Assembly (NCBI GenBank): GCA_022432975.1
Contig: CM039502.1
Coordinates: 71,570,573-71,634,572 of the forward strand
From: Begonia masoniana
Taxonomy: Eukaryota > Streptophyta > Magnoliopsida > Cucurbitales > Begoniaceae
DNA length: 64,000 nucleotides
Reading direction: 5' to 3'
Part shown: positions 53,859-64,000 of the stretch, in pieces
Layout of the letters: the number at the start of each line of letters is the position of its first letter
Numbering within the stretch: the stretch's first letter is position 1
Program-made: the position numbers and the translations under genes
Notes under the pieces: model-generated
What the model was told of the DNA's origin: nothing
Databases searched by the model: none
What the model saw: only the letters and a program-made list of their open reading frames with translations

Positions 53859-55056
53859 TGTAAGATCGTGATTGTCTAAGAAGGGGGGGTGAATTAGAAA
53901 TTTCTTAACCTAATCGTTTTTAACAATGCAAATTAGTTTTATCTTATCTTTTCACTTTTTCTGCAATTAATAACAAACACTTAAAAGTAAGAGTAAGAGG
54001 AAGAGGAAAAGATTGACACCGATATTTTTACGTGGTTCAGCCAACCTTGCATACGTCCACACTTCAAGGTTTCCCCCTTGAAGATCATTTTCTTCTCCTC
54101 AACGAGATTTCTTTATCAAACTTCACAGGCGTCGATCTACTGCCTTACAACTTTGGATTGAACTTCACAAGCGTCAATCCACTGGCTTCAAGTTTTTACA
54201 AGGGTGAAAATTGTAAAGCACAAAACTACACTCTCTCAAAAAGCAAAATCTCAAGTTTAGATGTAGAGAAATGTAGAGAATCGAAGAGTATTACAAACTT
54301 AAGATCTCGTGAGAGTTGAGAGAGAATTGTTCAAGTTGGCAAAAAGTCATTCTCCCAAGCTTCAATCATCTATTAACACTCGTGTCCGTAATCTGCTTCA
54401 CATTCGGAAGACTTCTTATTTTCGTACCAAAAATATGACCGTTGAAGAATCCGTATGTAGAAAGCTAGCCGTTGTGGTCTGTGGTCGATATTACTTTTGG
54501 CGGAAGACTTCTTGATTCGGATGATGTTATCCTAGTGGACGAAATCTTTGTTTGGTCGACATTGATCTTGCAGAGCATTCTCATATTGAACTTTCGGTCG
54601 ACTTCTTTATTCGTTTGACTTTATTGTTGCAGAATCATTCTTGGTTTTGGTCATCATTGATTTCGGTAGACTTCAAAATTCGGTTGACATAATTCCCACA
54701 AACAACTTCTGGCTTTAGTGTATCGATCGATATTTAATTGGTTCCGCCATTGATTGACTTTGCTTTGTTCGGTTGATATATCTAGCGGATGACTTTCAAA
54801 TCTGCTTTGACAGCGGTCGATGTTCCTTTTGGCAGACGACTTATACATCTGGTTAACATTATGCATGCACCAGTCTTGACGAACAACATTTAATAAAAAA
54901 CGTTAGAAAACATAATACCTTTTTTTAAAAAAAGGGCATTCCTAATTAACTATAATTATTAATATCATTCATTTCTTACAATCATCAATTTATATATTTC
55001 ACGTTAATTGCAATCATAAAAAACATAGTTAGACTTAAACATATTTTAAGTTAACA
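53859..55056 (-). repeat. 3' LTR of the second SIRE-type element
   Basis: 1198 bp. The minus strand starts TGTTAACTTAAAATATG after the polypurine tract and ends CACGATCTTACA. 53859-54135 matches 61427-61705 with roughly a dozen differences. The middle (54380-54880) has recurring GGTCGAC and GGCGGAAGAC-type words. Confidence 0.9.
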
Positions 55057-55074
55057 ATCTCTCCTTTTTTGATG
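55057..55074 (-). promoter_or_regulatory. Polypurine tract of the second SIRE-type element
   Basis: The minus strand reads ATCAAAAAAGGAGAGAT against the LTR start. TGGGGGAG-type tracts further upstream (about 55105 and 55192) resemble those of copia-1. Confidence 0.75.
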
Positions 55075-55400
55075 ATGGCAAATATAAAATGATTAAACAT
55101 ATACTCCCCCATGCTATTCTGTTTTTCCCAATTAACAATATATATATGCACCCTCATACTCTATGCAGTCAACCAACTGCATCATACTTTTCTCCCCCTT
55201 TGACATTATCAAAAAAAATATAAACAAGTAGTGTAAGAGACGAGAATGTCATTCAACACAACACAAGTGGGAGGAATAAATAGTGAGAAGAATTCAAAGC
55301 GCAAAATGATTATCATAAAATAGTCCTAAGGTTCTAAATTATCGATCTGAGACAGAGTGCAGAACGAAGAATTTTATTACACAACGGAAGAAACATCATC

Positions 55401-57480
55401 CTAGTGCATGCGGGCGTAGAAATCACTCGCACAGAACATAGGTGCATCTAGAGACTCATCTGCTATTTCTTCATCTGGAACATTAGCAACAGAAGAAACA
55501 GGAAGAATTCTTTCTCCAGCATTTTCATCCCCTGCATCCCCGACTTCTTCCATTTGGATACCAACAGTAAGCTCTCTCTCATCAACAGGTTCAGTCATGG
55601 CAATATCATCAGAACCAGCAATACCATCAGCAGTACCTTGCTGAGCAACATTAGCTGAATCAATGAATGGTTCGCCCTCACAAACAATAACAACTTGAGC
55701 AACAACATCTCCAACAGCACTGAGAGAGGCAGCCAAAGGCTCATCACCCGAAGGAACAGCTGGAATAGCTAGACGAACTTCCTCATGATTCTCACCACCT
55801 TCGTCCAAACCCTCATCCACAAGAGTGGGCTCACTATCACTGCTAGCCAAATGTGTGCTAAGATATCCAATTGAGTGATAACCCGGTCAGACTCCTGTCG
55901 CATTTGATCTGCCAAATGAATTGTATTGAATCTAATGGAAGAGGTGACATCATTAATAGCTTTACTTTGTTCTTTTTCCACTTGAGCAATACGATCGTGA
56001 AGTCCTTGAATAGCAGATGCGAAATGATCATACCGAGAGAGGATGGTGGCTTCGAGTTGACGGATCTGTGAGAGGCAGGAGGCTTCAAAGTGTTCTTATT
56101 TTGACAGAAGGAAAGCTTCAAAGTGATCTTGTCAGGCGATATACAGGGACTGAAAGGATTCGATGGCTGTGCCAAAGCTTTCTATACACGCCCTAAGCTC
56201 ATGATATTGTTCCTCAGAAATAGAATTCCTCACGGGGAGGATTGGGACTACCTTGAGTTCGAGGAGGAACACGAGCTGACAAGCCAGGAGCCTGTGTAGG
56301 CTAAGGAGCAAGAATTGGAATGGAGGGATGTTGAAGAGCAGTGGCTTGAACTTCCGGAGGATCAAGTAGAAAATTTTGATCATGAAAGCCTTCGGTAGCG
56401 GTTGGGAGAAAGTCCGAGCAAGTTGGAAGAGCTGAAATGTGAGACCCTTGAATCTGAGGAGGAGCAAAAAAAGGAAAATAAGACTCTTCCTGAGGATCAG
56501 ACTCTTCTTCCTCCTCCAAGAGCACTTCGACGTTCAGGAATAGCCTGAGAGGCATTGCTTCTTGAAACACCTCCCCGTGTTTCTTTGTCATATAAAGCAC
56601 CTTGCTTATTTCTTGCAATTCTCATTCTCAGCAAGGTGGAAGCAGAAAAATGATCAGTGTTCTTCAACAAAATTTGCTCGTCTTCAGCCGGCAAATGAAC
56701 ACCAAATCGATGGAAGATCTTCATCAAGAGAAGATTGTATGGAAGAGATTTAGATGCAGTTTTGACAACTTGGAGCATCCGTTTCAGAATTATGCTTCCA
56801 ATGTGAAATGGTTCTTTACGGAAGAACCTATAAAGAATGAAAAGATCCATTCCACTGACGTGATCTCGATGGCCATCTCTGGGAAGGATGTTGTAATTGA
56901 TCATCTGATGAAAGACTCTGGCCCTAATATTCAAATCCTTACCCTTGAGCCTCAGGGAAGTGTTGTTTGGATCCTTGGAAATTTCTTTGGCTAAAACAAG
57001 TCCCTCTGGTTTTCCAACGAAGGGAGGATCCTTTGAAATCTCAAAATATTTAGGCATATCATTTAAAAACTCACAATTGAGCAGTTCATGAATTTTTTCT
57101 TGAGTCAGCTCAATGTGCCTTCCATACAAATAGCTACGGATGACAAGAAGTGTAGCGGAGTGTTCTAGATTGGTATAAAACATTCTAATTGGTGTTTCGC
57201 AGTAAGATGTGCCTAGTTCAAACAGTCCTAATAACCCCATTTCATGGAGAGACTTCTCCAGATGTAACCCATAAAGGTCCTTAAACACTACTCCTCTACT
57301 TCTAATTAGAAGCTTCTTTTCAAAATCTTCATAATACCTTTTAAATGCAGCCTCATTGATAAACTGCGGAGAAGGCCATTGAAGAGAAGGAGGTTGCACG
57401 ATCGGTTCAAAATCCATTTGTTGTGCACTCTTCTGCTTCTTCCTTGAAAAAGTTAAATTGGTGTTGGAGGAGGATGCCAT
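55401..57480 (-). pseudogene. SIRE third ORF homolog (putative plant transposon protein domain)
   Basis: The ATG is at 57480 (MASSSNTN). The first about 300 codons are open and homologous to copia-1 ORF3: IRMFYTNLEHSA, IRSYLYGRHIELTQEKI, LNIRARVFHQMINYNILPRDGH, GSIILKRML, SLPYNLLLMKIF. After about 56497 the frame shifts more than once through a Pro/Ser-poor middle and a helical region (56175-55770). It then ends in an acidic segment (55850-55401) rich in Glu, Asp and Ala. The domain is closest to copia-1 ORF3 and also recognisably like the MULE second gene. Confidence 0.8.
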
Positions 57481-57819
57481 TTTTTGAGCAGAGATTAGAG
57501 AGGTGACTGGAGACGAGAGAAATAATCGTCGGAGAAACAAGAGAAGATGAGAGGTTTTTGAAAGTTTTCGCGCTCTGGACGATAAGTAAGGTTTCTGTAA
57601 TCCGAATGCTAATTTAAAGGATTTAATAACAGATATCGTCCGATGTGTATATCGACTGTTCCCCATATCGTCCGTTTCATATATTGGCGTGGTCCATACA
57701 TTTCAAAATACCTTAATTTTTCAACCGTTCATTCCAGAGAGATTATTTTTTACGGATACTTGATATCGACCGTTTAAGATTTTTCACTCCTAATAAGACC
57801 TAAACAAATTCAAATATTA

Positions 57820-60170
57820 TTAAAAATTTTCTCATCTAAAGGTTTTGTGAAGATATCAGCTAATTGATCGGATGAGTTTACGAATTCGAAATTGATATCA
57901 CCTTTTTTAACGTGATCTCAAAGGAAGTGATATCTAATCTCTATGTATTTGGTCCTAGAATGTTGGATAAGGTTCTTTGAGATGTTTATGGCACTTGTAT
58001 TATCACATCTAATCAGAATCCTATCATAGAGCAGATTATAGTCTTCTAGAGTTTGTTTAATCCAAAGCATTTATGCACAACAACTACCGGCAACAATGTA
58101 TTCACTTTCAGCTATTGAAAGTGACACAGAATTTTACTTTTTGGAGTACCAAGAGACAAGTGATTCTCCTAAGAATTGACACATTCCACTAGTACTCTTC
58201 CTATCTATAAGACATCCAACGTAGTCAGAATCAGAATATCCTACAAGATCGAATGATGTACCTTTTGGATACCACAATCCTAAAACATAAGTTCCACTTA
58301 GATATTTGAATATTCTTTTAACTGCATTTAAGTGAGAGTCTTTTGGAGAGGCTTGATATCTAGCACATAAGCACATACTAAACAGAATATCAGGTCTACT
58401 AACAGTTCAGTATAGAAGTGAACCAATCATTCCTCGATATTTCTTAATATCTACACTCAACCCATTTTTATCTTTGTCTAATTTTGTCGTGGTGCTCATT
58501 GGGATTCTAAATGGCTTAGAAGAACTCAGTCTCAATCTCTTTAAGAGCTCTTTAATATATTTTTCTTGGCAGAAGAAAATACCTAATCTGAAAACGTAGG
58601 AAGAATTTTAACTCCCCCATCATACTCATCTCGAATTCACTTTGCATTAGGGTGGAGAATTCATCACTCAGTGAGACATTCATTGAACCGAATATGATAT
58701 CATCAACATAGATCTGCACAATGAGTATGTCTTTCTCCTTTCGCATGGTAAATAGAGTTGAATCGGTTTTACCATTTTTGAACTTATTTTCCTTAATAGA
58801 ATTCTTCAACCTGTCATACCAAGCTCTAGGAGCTTGCTTAAAGTCCATATAGAGCTTTCTTGAGCTTAAACACGTGATCATGCTTGTCATAAGCTTTGAA
58901 ACCAACAGGTTGCTCTACATAAACTTCTTCCATGATATATCCATTTAGAAAAGCACTCTTTACATCCATTTGAAAGAGTGTGAAGTTCATGTAGCAAGCA
59001 TAAGCTAGAGCATCCTAATTGACTCTAAGCGAGCTATTGGAGCAAAGGTTTCCTCAAAATCTATCCCTTCTTCTTGGTTGTACCCCTTGGCAACCAATCT
59101 AGTCTTGTTTCTAACAACTATCCCATTTTCATCCAACTTATTCTTAAAAAAGCATTTGGTTCCTATAATTGGATGATCTTTAGGTTTTGGAACAAGTTCT
59201 CATACATTGTTCCTTTCAAATTGATTCAACTCTTCTTGCATGGCTACTATCCAATTTTCATCTAACTCGGCTCTCTCAAATTTCTTAAGTTCTATTTGAG
59301 AGATGAATGCAACATTAGCATAGAGATTCCTAAGAGAGCCTCTAGTTTTGACTCCTAAGGAAAGATCACCTAAGATGTCATCTATGGGATGATTTTTGAC
59401 ATATCTCCAATCCATGGGGAGATCATCATTTTCATCTTTTATTGGAGCTAATTCTAAAGGGTTTGACAGAGGCTCTATGGCTGTTTCTCCTTGAATATCT
59501 TCACTAGGTTTGTCTAAGGAGAGAGAATCCAATTGCTTTTCTAATTTATCATCCTCATCCACATTGATTGTGGGATAGGGTGATTCATCAAAGTTAACAT
59601 GCATGGATTCTTCTAAAACTAGTGTTCTTTTGTTAAACACCCTATAGGCTTTACTAGTTAAAGAATATCCAAGGAATATACCAAGATCGGATTGGAATCG
59701 AATTTGTCCAAGTGAACCTTGGTATTTAGGATGAAGCACACCCAAAGGCTCTAAAATATTTGACACTAGGGATTTTCTCATTCCGAAACTCATAAAGGGT
59801 CTTCTTTAGAATAGGCCTTATAGAGACCCTGTTTAACATATAGCAAGTTGTGGAAACAGCTTCTGCCTAAAAATATTTTGGAAGAGAATTCTCGTTGAGC
59901 ATGATGTGAACAAGCTCTTGAAGAGACCTATTTTTCCTCTCAACAACACCATTTTGTTGAGGGGTTCTAGGAGATGAGAAATTGTGCTCAATTCCAAGTT
60001 TGAGGCACAAGAGTTCAAATCGCTCATTCTCAAATTCTCCACCATGATCACTACGAATAGCTATAATGGTGAGATCCTTTTCATTTTGAACTCTTTTCCT
60101 AAAGCTAGAGAAGATGTCGAATGTTTCGTTCTTTGACTTTAGGAAGAACACTCATGTGAACCTAGAGAAG
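57820..60170 (-). pseudogene. Second SIRE-type pol, lacking protease and integrase N-terminus
   Basis: Minus strand. The integrase core starts inside the domain (FFLKSKNETFDIFSSF, SDHGGEFENERFELLCL, TPQQNGVVERKNRSLQEL). The C-terminal integrase/connection region is 59793-59200. RT fragments include [14 protein letters not shown] and [12 protein letters not shown] (58905-58552). RNase H is at 58376-57820 ([36 protein letters not shown], then a stop at SKK). The protease and the His/Cys zinc region are absent because of a deletion near 60165. Several stops. Inactive. Confidence 0.85.
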
Positions 60171-60174
60171 TCAT

Positions 60175-61358
60175 CTTTGGCATGCTTTTCAATTAAACTT
60201 GCATTTTCCTTTTTAATATATTGTATTTAGTCTTTAACATGCCAAATTTATTTACTAAATCATTAAATGCATCAATTAGCTCACCATCCTCATTTTCATC
60301 ACTAGAAGAGTAACTAACTTCATCTTCATGGGCCATGAAACATAGATTGGCCACTTCCTCATCTTCGGAGGAGGTGTCACTTTCGCTATTGTCCCATGTA
60401 GCCTTCATAGCCCTCTTCTTGAATTTCTTCGGAATCTTCTTTGATTGATGACACTCCGCTTTGATGTGTCTCGGCTTCCCGCATTCAAAACAAGTAATTT
60501 CCTTTTGAGGCTTGTCTCTCTTTGAAAATCTCTTCCCTTGCATTCTTTTTCGTTGGAGGAATTTGCTAAACCTCCTTGTGATGAATGCTATCTCCTCATC
60601 GTCCTCTTCTTGCTCAGATTCGTCTTGTTTGCTAGAGGAGGCTTTGAGTGCGATGTCCTTTCTTTTGGTGATCTCGTCTTTGAGATTCTCCTTCTCATTG
60701 GCTTTCATGGTGATCTCATGTGTCATGAGAGAGCCAATGAGTTCTTCAAGCTTGAGGACCTTGAGATCCCTTGCTTCTTGAATGGCTGTCACCTTAGGTT
60801 GCTATGCTCTTGGTAGACATCTAAGAATTTTTCTTACCAATTCTTCATTGGTATAAGTTTTATCAAGCACTTTCAAACCATTAGTAATATTAGTAAATCT
60901 TGTAAACATAGGAGTTAATGGTTTCATCATTTTCCATAGAGAATAATTCGTACTCATGAACTAACATACTCATTTTACTCTCTTTAACTTGATTAGTTCC
61001 TTCATGAGCTATCTCAAGTAATCTCCATATCTCATATGCATTATCACTTTCTTGTACCCTATTAAATTCATCTCTATTTAAGGCACAATACAAGGTATTT
61101 ATTGCTTTGGCATTTAAATTTAGATTACGTTTATCCGAATCATCTAATTCATTTACCGGCTTTGGAACACTTACACCATTTTCGTTTTTCATAGCTTTAA
61201 ATGGACCATTTTCAATAACACTTCATAATTCATATTCCATTGCTTGAATAAAAATTCTCATCCCAGCTTTCCAATATATATAGTCATTACTATCAAAGAA
61301 AGGTGGTCTAGAGGTGGATTGTCCCTCTACGTGTGAATTGTTTGTATTGAATGCCATT
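60175..61358 (-). pseudogene. gag: Second SIRE-type gag
   Basis: The ATG is at 61358 (MAFNTNN). Homologous to copia-1 gag throughout: NLNLNAKAINTLYCALNRDEF, EIWRLLEIAHEGTNQVKESK, ARDLKVLKLEELIGSLMTHE, and an intact CCHC knuckle CFECGKPRHIKAEC (about 60495-60454). Stops near 61230 and frameshifts near 60890-60800 break it. The sequence joins integrase after KHA, in the deletion described for pol. Confidence 0.85.
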
Positions 61359-61412
61359 GTAAATGTATCACAATATTTTTCTGACTCACAAATATGACAA
61401 TATTCAACCTAG

Positions 61413-61424
61413 GTTCTGATACCA
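61413..61424 (-). promoter_or_regulatory. Primer-binding site of the second SIRE-type element
   Basis: The minus strand reads TGGTATCAGAAC, adjacent to the LTR end at 61427. One mismatch to the initiator-Met type. Confidence 0.82.
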
Positions 61425-61426
61425 AT

Positions 61427-61705
61427 TGTAGGATCGTGATTGCCTAAGAGGGGGGTGAATTAGAAATTTCTTAACATAATCGTTTTTAACAATGCAAATT
61501 AGTTTTATCTTATCTTTTCACTTTTTTGTTCAATTAATAACAAACACTTAAAAGAAAGAGTAAGAGAAAGAGGAAAAGATTGACACCGATATTTTTACGT
61601 GGTTCAGCCAACCTTGCCTACGTCCACGCTTCAAGGTTTCCCCCTTGAAGATCATTTTCTTCTCCTCAACGAGATTTCTTGATCAAACTTCACAGGCGTC
61701 GATCT
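61427..61705 (-). repeat. 5' LTR remnant of the second SIRE-type element
   Basis: 279 bp matching the matching end of the 3' LTR (53859-54135), cut off by element F at GGCGTCGATCT. Confidence 0.9.
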
Positions 61706-62656
61706 TGTAATATCCGGCTTGTACGGATTACGGATATAATATATTATATTGTTATTTTGTTATATAATGGCATTTTTGGTAATTATGTCAAATCAGGTCC
61801 GTTTCACGAAAAGGAAGCGTCATTACGATCCTAACAATTAATAGGAATTTTAAGGAAATTATGGGAATTTTTGGAGATTAAACGCTATATTCCGAGTAAT
61901 TACCTGTATCGTAATGTAAATGACGTTTCAGTAAAAATAGTAAACGAGGTCCAAATTGCAAACGGACAGTTCTGTTAAATCCCAAATAATAAGTTGGACT
62001 TGTTAGTGAATTAAGGAGATTTGGTGAAACCGAATAGCTAGACGATTAACGAATCGAAAGAAGAAATCTATATAAAAACTAAAGAAGGGCAATTTGGTAA
62101 TTTACCAAATCAATTTTATAAAAATAACAAAATTCCTCTTCTTCTTCATTCTTCTTCTTTTCTTCTCTGGAACTCGCGAACCCTCTCTGCCAGCCGCGCG
62201 ACTTCTCACGATCCGACTCCGATCCGACCTCCGTTCGTTTCGTTTCCTTCACGTTTCTTCCTCCAATCGACGTTCTCGGTATGTCTCTACAGTTTTCGAA
62301 CGTTAAATCTTTAGTTCCGTAGCGTTTTAGGTAATTAGGGTTTCGATTTATTTTCGTTAAAAACGCGAATTAGGGTTCGTAATTAATAGATTAGCCGTGA
62401 TTAAGTATATATTAAACGTATTGGACATTATTGGACGAAGTTGGATCAATTCGTGAAAAAGTTTAAAATCCGAGAATTTTAGGATTTTCAGAAAAGTTCG
62501 TAATTTGAGAATTTAGGTGCCGAGCGTAAATTTCTCGAATAAATAGCTCAATGAAATGGATTAGAATTTTAGAAAGCCTTTTTAGTTAAGGTTTTGACAA
62601 TTTGGAAGTTTATTAACTTAAACATGTTTTAACGTCAATCCTTGTAAATTGCTTAG

Positions 62657-62702
62657 GTGAAACAGCGCTCGTGGACGGAGCTTGAGCTGCTTTGGACACG
62701 AG
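62657..62702 (+). other. Predicted 46-nt middle exon of element F
   Basis: Acceptor ATTGCTTAG, donor CACGAG|GTAAGT. 46 nt against 45 in C, from one extra A near the start. Confidence 0.55.
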
Positions 62703-62979
62703 GTAAGTTCTCGTGATCTTCTTTGGCCGATTGGCCTACACCGTACGTCGTGTCGTCTCGAGGAGTTTTGGAGATGCGTTTGTTTAATTGTATTTGGTTT
62801 GGGTAGTTAGGTTTTAGGAGTTTATAGTTTACGCTTTACAGTCTTGATGGTATATATTATTGCTTGTTTACTGTTTGTTTATTGTATGATATTGAACTGT
62901 TCACGCATCACTTGTTTTAAAGAAAAGCATGAAAATGAACTTCCGCACAGAGTTTTAAAGATAACGTAAAGCATAGCAC

Positions 62980-63045
62980 TGGCCGAAAGGTGTATTGAGC
63001 ATAGTATTGGCCGAAAGGCGTATTGGCCGAAAGGCGTATTGTATT
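62980..63045 (+). repeat. CCGAAAGG tandem repeat in intron 2 of F
   Basis: Four copies of GGCCGAAAGG.GTATTG-type units at variable 15-27 bp spacing, at the same relative place as the private repeats of A, B, D and E. Confidence 0.8.
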
Positions 63046-64000
63046 GGTCACGCGAGGTGGGGCTCAGGCACGGCTGTACGTGTTGTAAGCGTGCACCCCC
63101 CGCCTCTAGCTGGAAAGAGTAGTCCGACCGCTGGATGAGCTCTCTCTGGTTAGAGGGATAGGATCTCGATGACACCTATTGAGCATTGCATAGTAAGATA
63201 AAATAAAGCATGGTTTATCGAACTCATACGCACAGCATGCATTGCATTTACGTAGAACTTACTGGGATTTCATCTCATAGTGTATTGTATGGTGTAGGTG
63301 ATCTAGATATCGAGGAACCAGGTGAGGATGGGATTCCTCCTCCTAAGGCATGATACAGTTGACGGAGGATGGCTGCGGTGGTGTGCTGGCGCAGTCGAGG
63401 CATAACCGACCCGTGGGAAGTATGTACAGAGTTTTGAGGGTTTTGGGATATTTTGGGATGTATTGGTTAACTTGTATAGAAATTATAGGATGCTTGGTTC
63501 TGATAGACGTTAGGTTTACTTACTGAAGTTTTTAAGGTTTTTATAAACTGATCGGTAAAACGTTTTGGTTTAAAGCTTTATTTAACGTTATGGAAATGTT
63601 TTGAAATGTTATAGGTTTGACACGGATAAGCTTGGTTTTTAGAGCGATCCACGCAGTTGGATTTCGCAAAGTCCGCTGCAGCTGGTCGAGTTTAGGTTAT
63701 TGGTTGATTGTTGTTATTGTGGATAAATGATGATAAATATGTGAGGATTGCTCTCTGGAATCGGATTCCAGAGAGAGTTAGTAAAAGTTAAGTGTTTAGC
63801 TCTCTGGAATTCGGATTCCAGAGGGCAACTTGTAATTCATTCATGGCGATCAGGCGCTGCGAGGGTCGGCGATCAGGCGCCGCGCGCGCCATCGCTAGCA
63901 GCGATCGCGCGCCGCGCGCGCGATCGCTGACAGCGATCGGGCGCTGCGCGCTTGATCGCTGCCAGCGATCGGGCGCTGCCCGCTGGATCGCTGCCAGCGA

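Larger units (their letters stand above)
53859..61705 (-). mobile_element. Second SIRE-type copia element (decayed, copia-2)
   Basis: Minus strand. The 5' LTR remnant is at 61427-61705, then a primer site, gag, a deleted pol, a third ORF with the putative plant transposon protein domain, a polypurine tract and the 3' LTR 53859-55056. Gene order and proteins match copia-1, but its LTR is shorter (about 1.2 kb) and of a different sequence. The 5' LTR is interrupted at 61706 by element F, so its outer end and target duplicate are outside the window. The left flank agtat would be the duplicate to look for. Confidence 0.88.
61706..64000 (+). mobile_element. TGTAAC element F (runs off the window)
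   Basis: Starts TGTAATATCCGG in the LTR of the second SIRE-type element. The expected duplicate gatct (61701-61705) cannot be checked because the other end is outside. Exon 1 ends at 62278 (TCTCG|GTATGT), middle exon 62657-62702, exon 3 from 63298 with an acidic peptide ending at TGA (GEDGIPPPKA). The middle exon encodes KQRSWTELELLWTR, closely matching element C. Its 3' zone (63750-64000) has CTCTCTGGA/TCCAGAGAG hairpins and many GCGATCG and GGCGCTGCGCGC words. Confidence 0.78.

Overview
The window looks like a repeat-dense, probably pericentromeric stretch of a dicot plant nuclear genome. The evidence is Ty1/copia and Ty3/gypsy LTR retrotransposons of plant lineages (SIRE-like, Athila-like, Tnt1/Tork-like), a Mutator-like DNA transposon, initiator-Met-tRNA primer sites, and a plant-only C2H2 zinc-finger gene of the ZAT group. 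A cucurbit is possible, but that is only a guess. I see one convincing host gene (ZAT5-like, minus strand, 26996-27817). Almost everything else is mobile DNA. I found no tRNA, rRNA, CRISPR array or organelle insert.

Layout. 1-15208 is the 3' part of an internally deleted Athila-like gypsy element, split by a complete, very young SIRE-type copia element (635-11639, TSD ttcat, LTRs differing by about 3 substitutions and 1 indel). 15209-16245 is a remnant of a Mutator-like element (MULE). 16246-18720 is copy A of a family of TGTAACACC...GGTGTTACA elements. 19526-24584 is a short gypsy element (TSD ctccc) carrying copy B (20400-22744, TSD ctact). 24590-26995 is unrecognised AT-rich DNA. 26996-28032 is the ZAT5-like gene and its promoter. 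28282-33662 is a MULE with terminal inverted repeats of about 0.6 kb, a decayed mudrA-like transposase on the plus strand and a second gene on the minus strand. 33672-37267 is AT-rich DNA without recognised genes.

37268-61705 is a Russian-doll nest on the minus strand. A copia element (copia-4, 37268-53858) is cut by a second copia (copia-3, 38768-51826, TSD aatac). Copia-3 is itself cut by three TGTAAC elements: C (40711-43109), D (45169-47414) and E (48626-51332). Copia-4 also carries a 383-bp foldback element (52585-52967, TSD caaat). It ends where a second, decayed SIRE-type element begins (53859-61705), whose 5' LTR is broken by copy F (61706 to the window end).

Three observations stand out. 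First, a 'putative plant transposon protein' domain occurs both in the third ORF of the SIRE copia elements and in the second gene of the MULEs, so unrelated transposon classes share an accessory protein. Second, the six TGTAAC elements (A-F) share a three-exon, two-intron architecture with a 45-57 nt middle exon and short peptides conserved within subgroups, although they otherwise look like solo LTRs. Third, CCGAT-containing minisatellites recur in the LTRs and terminal repeats of several unrelated elements, including one exact 19-nt word shared by the SIRE LTR and element D.
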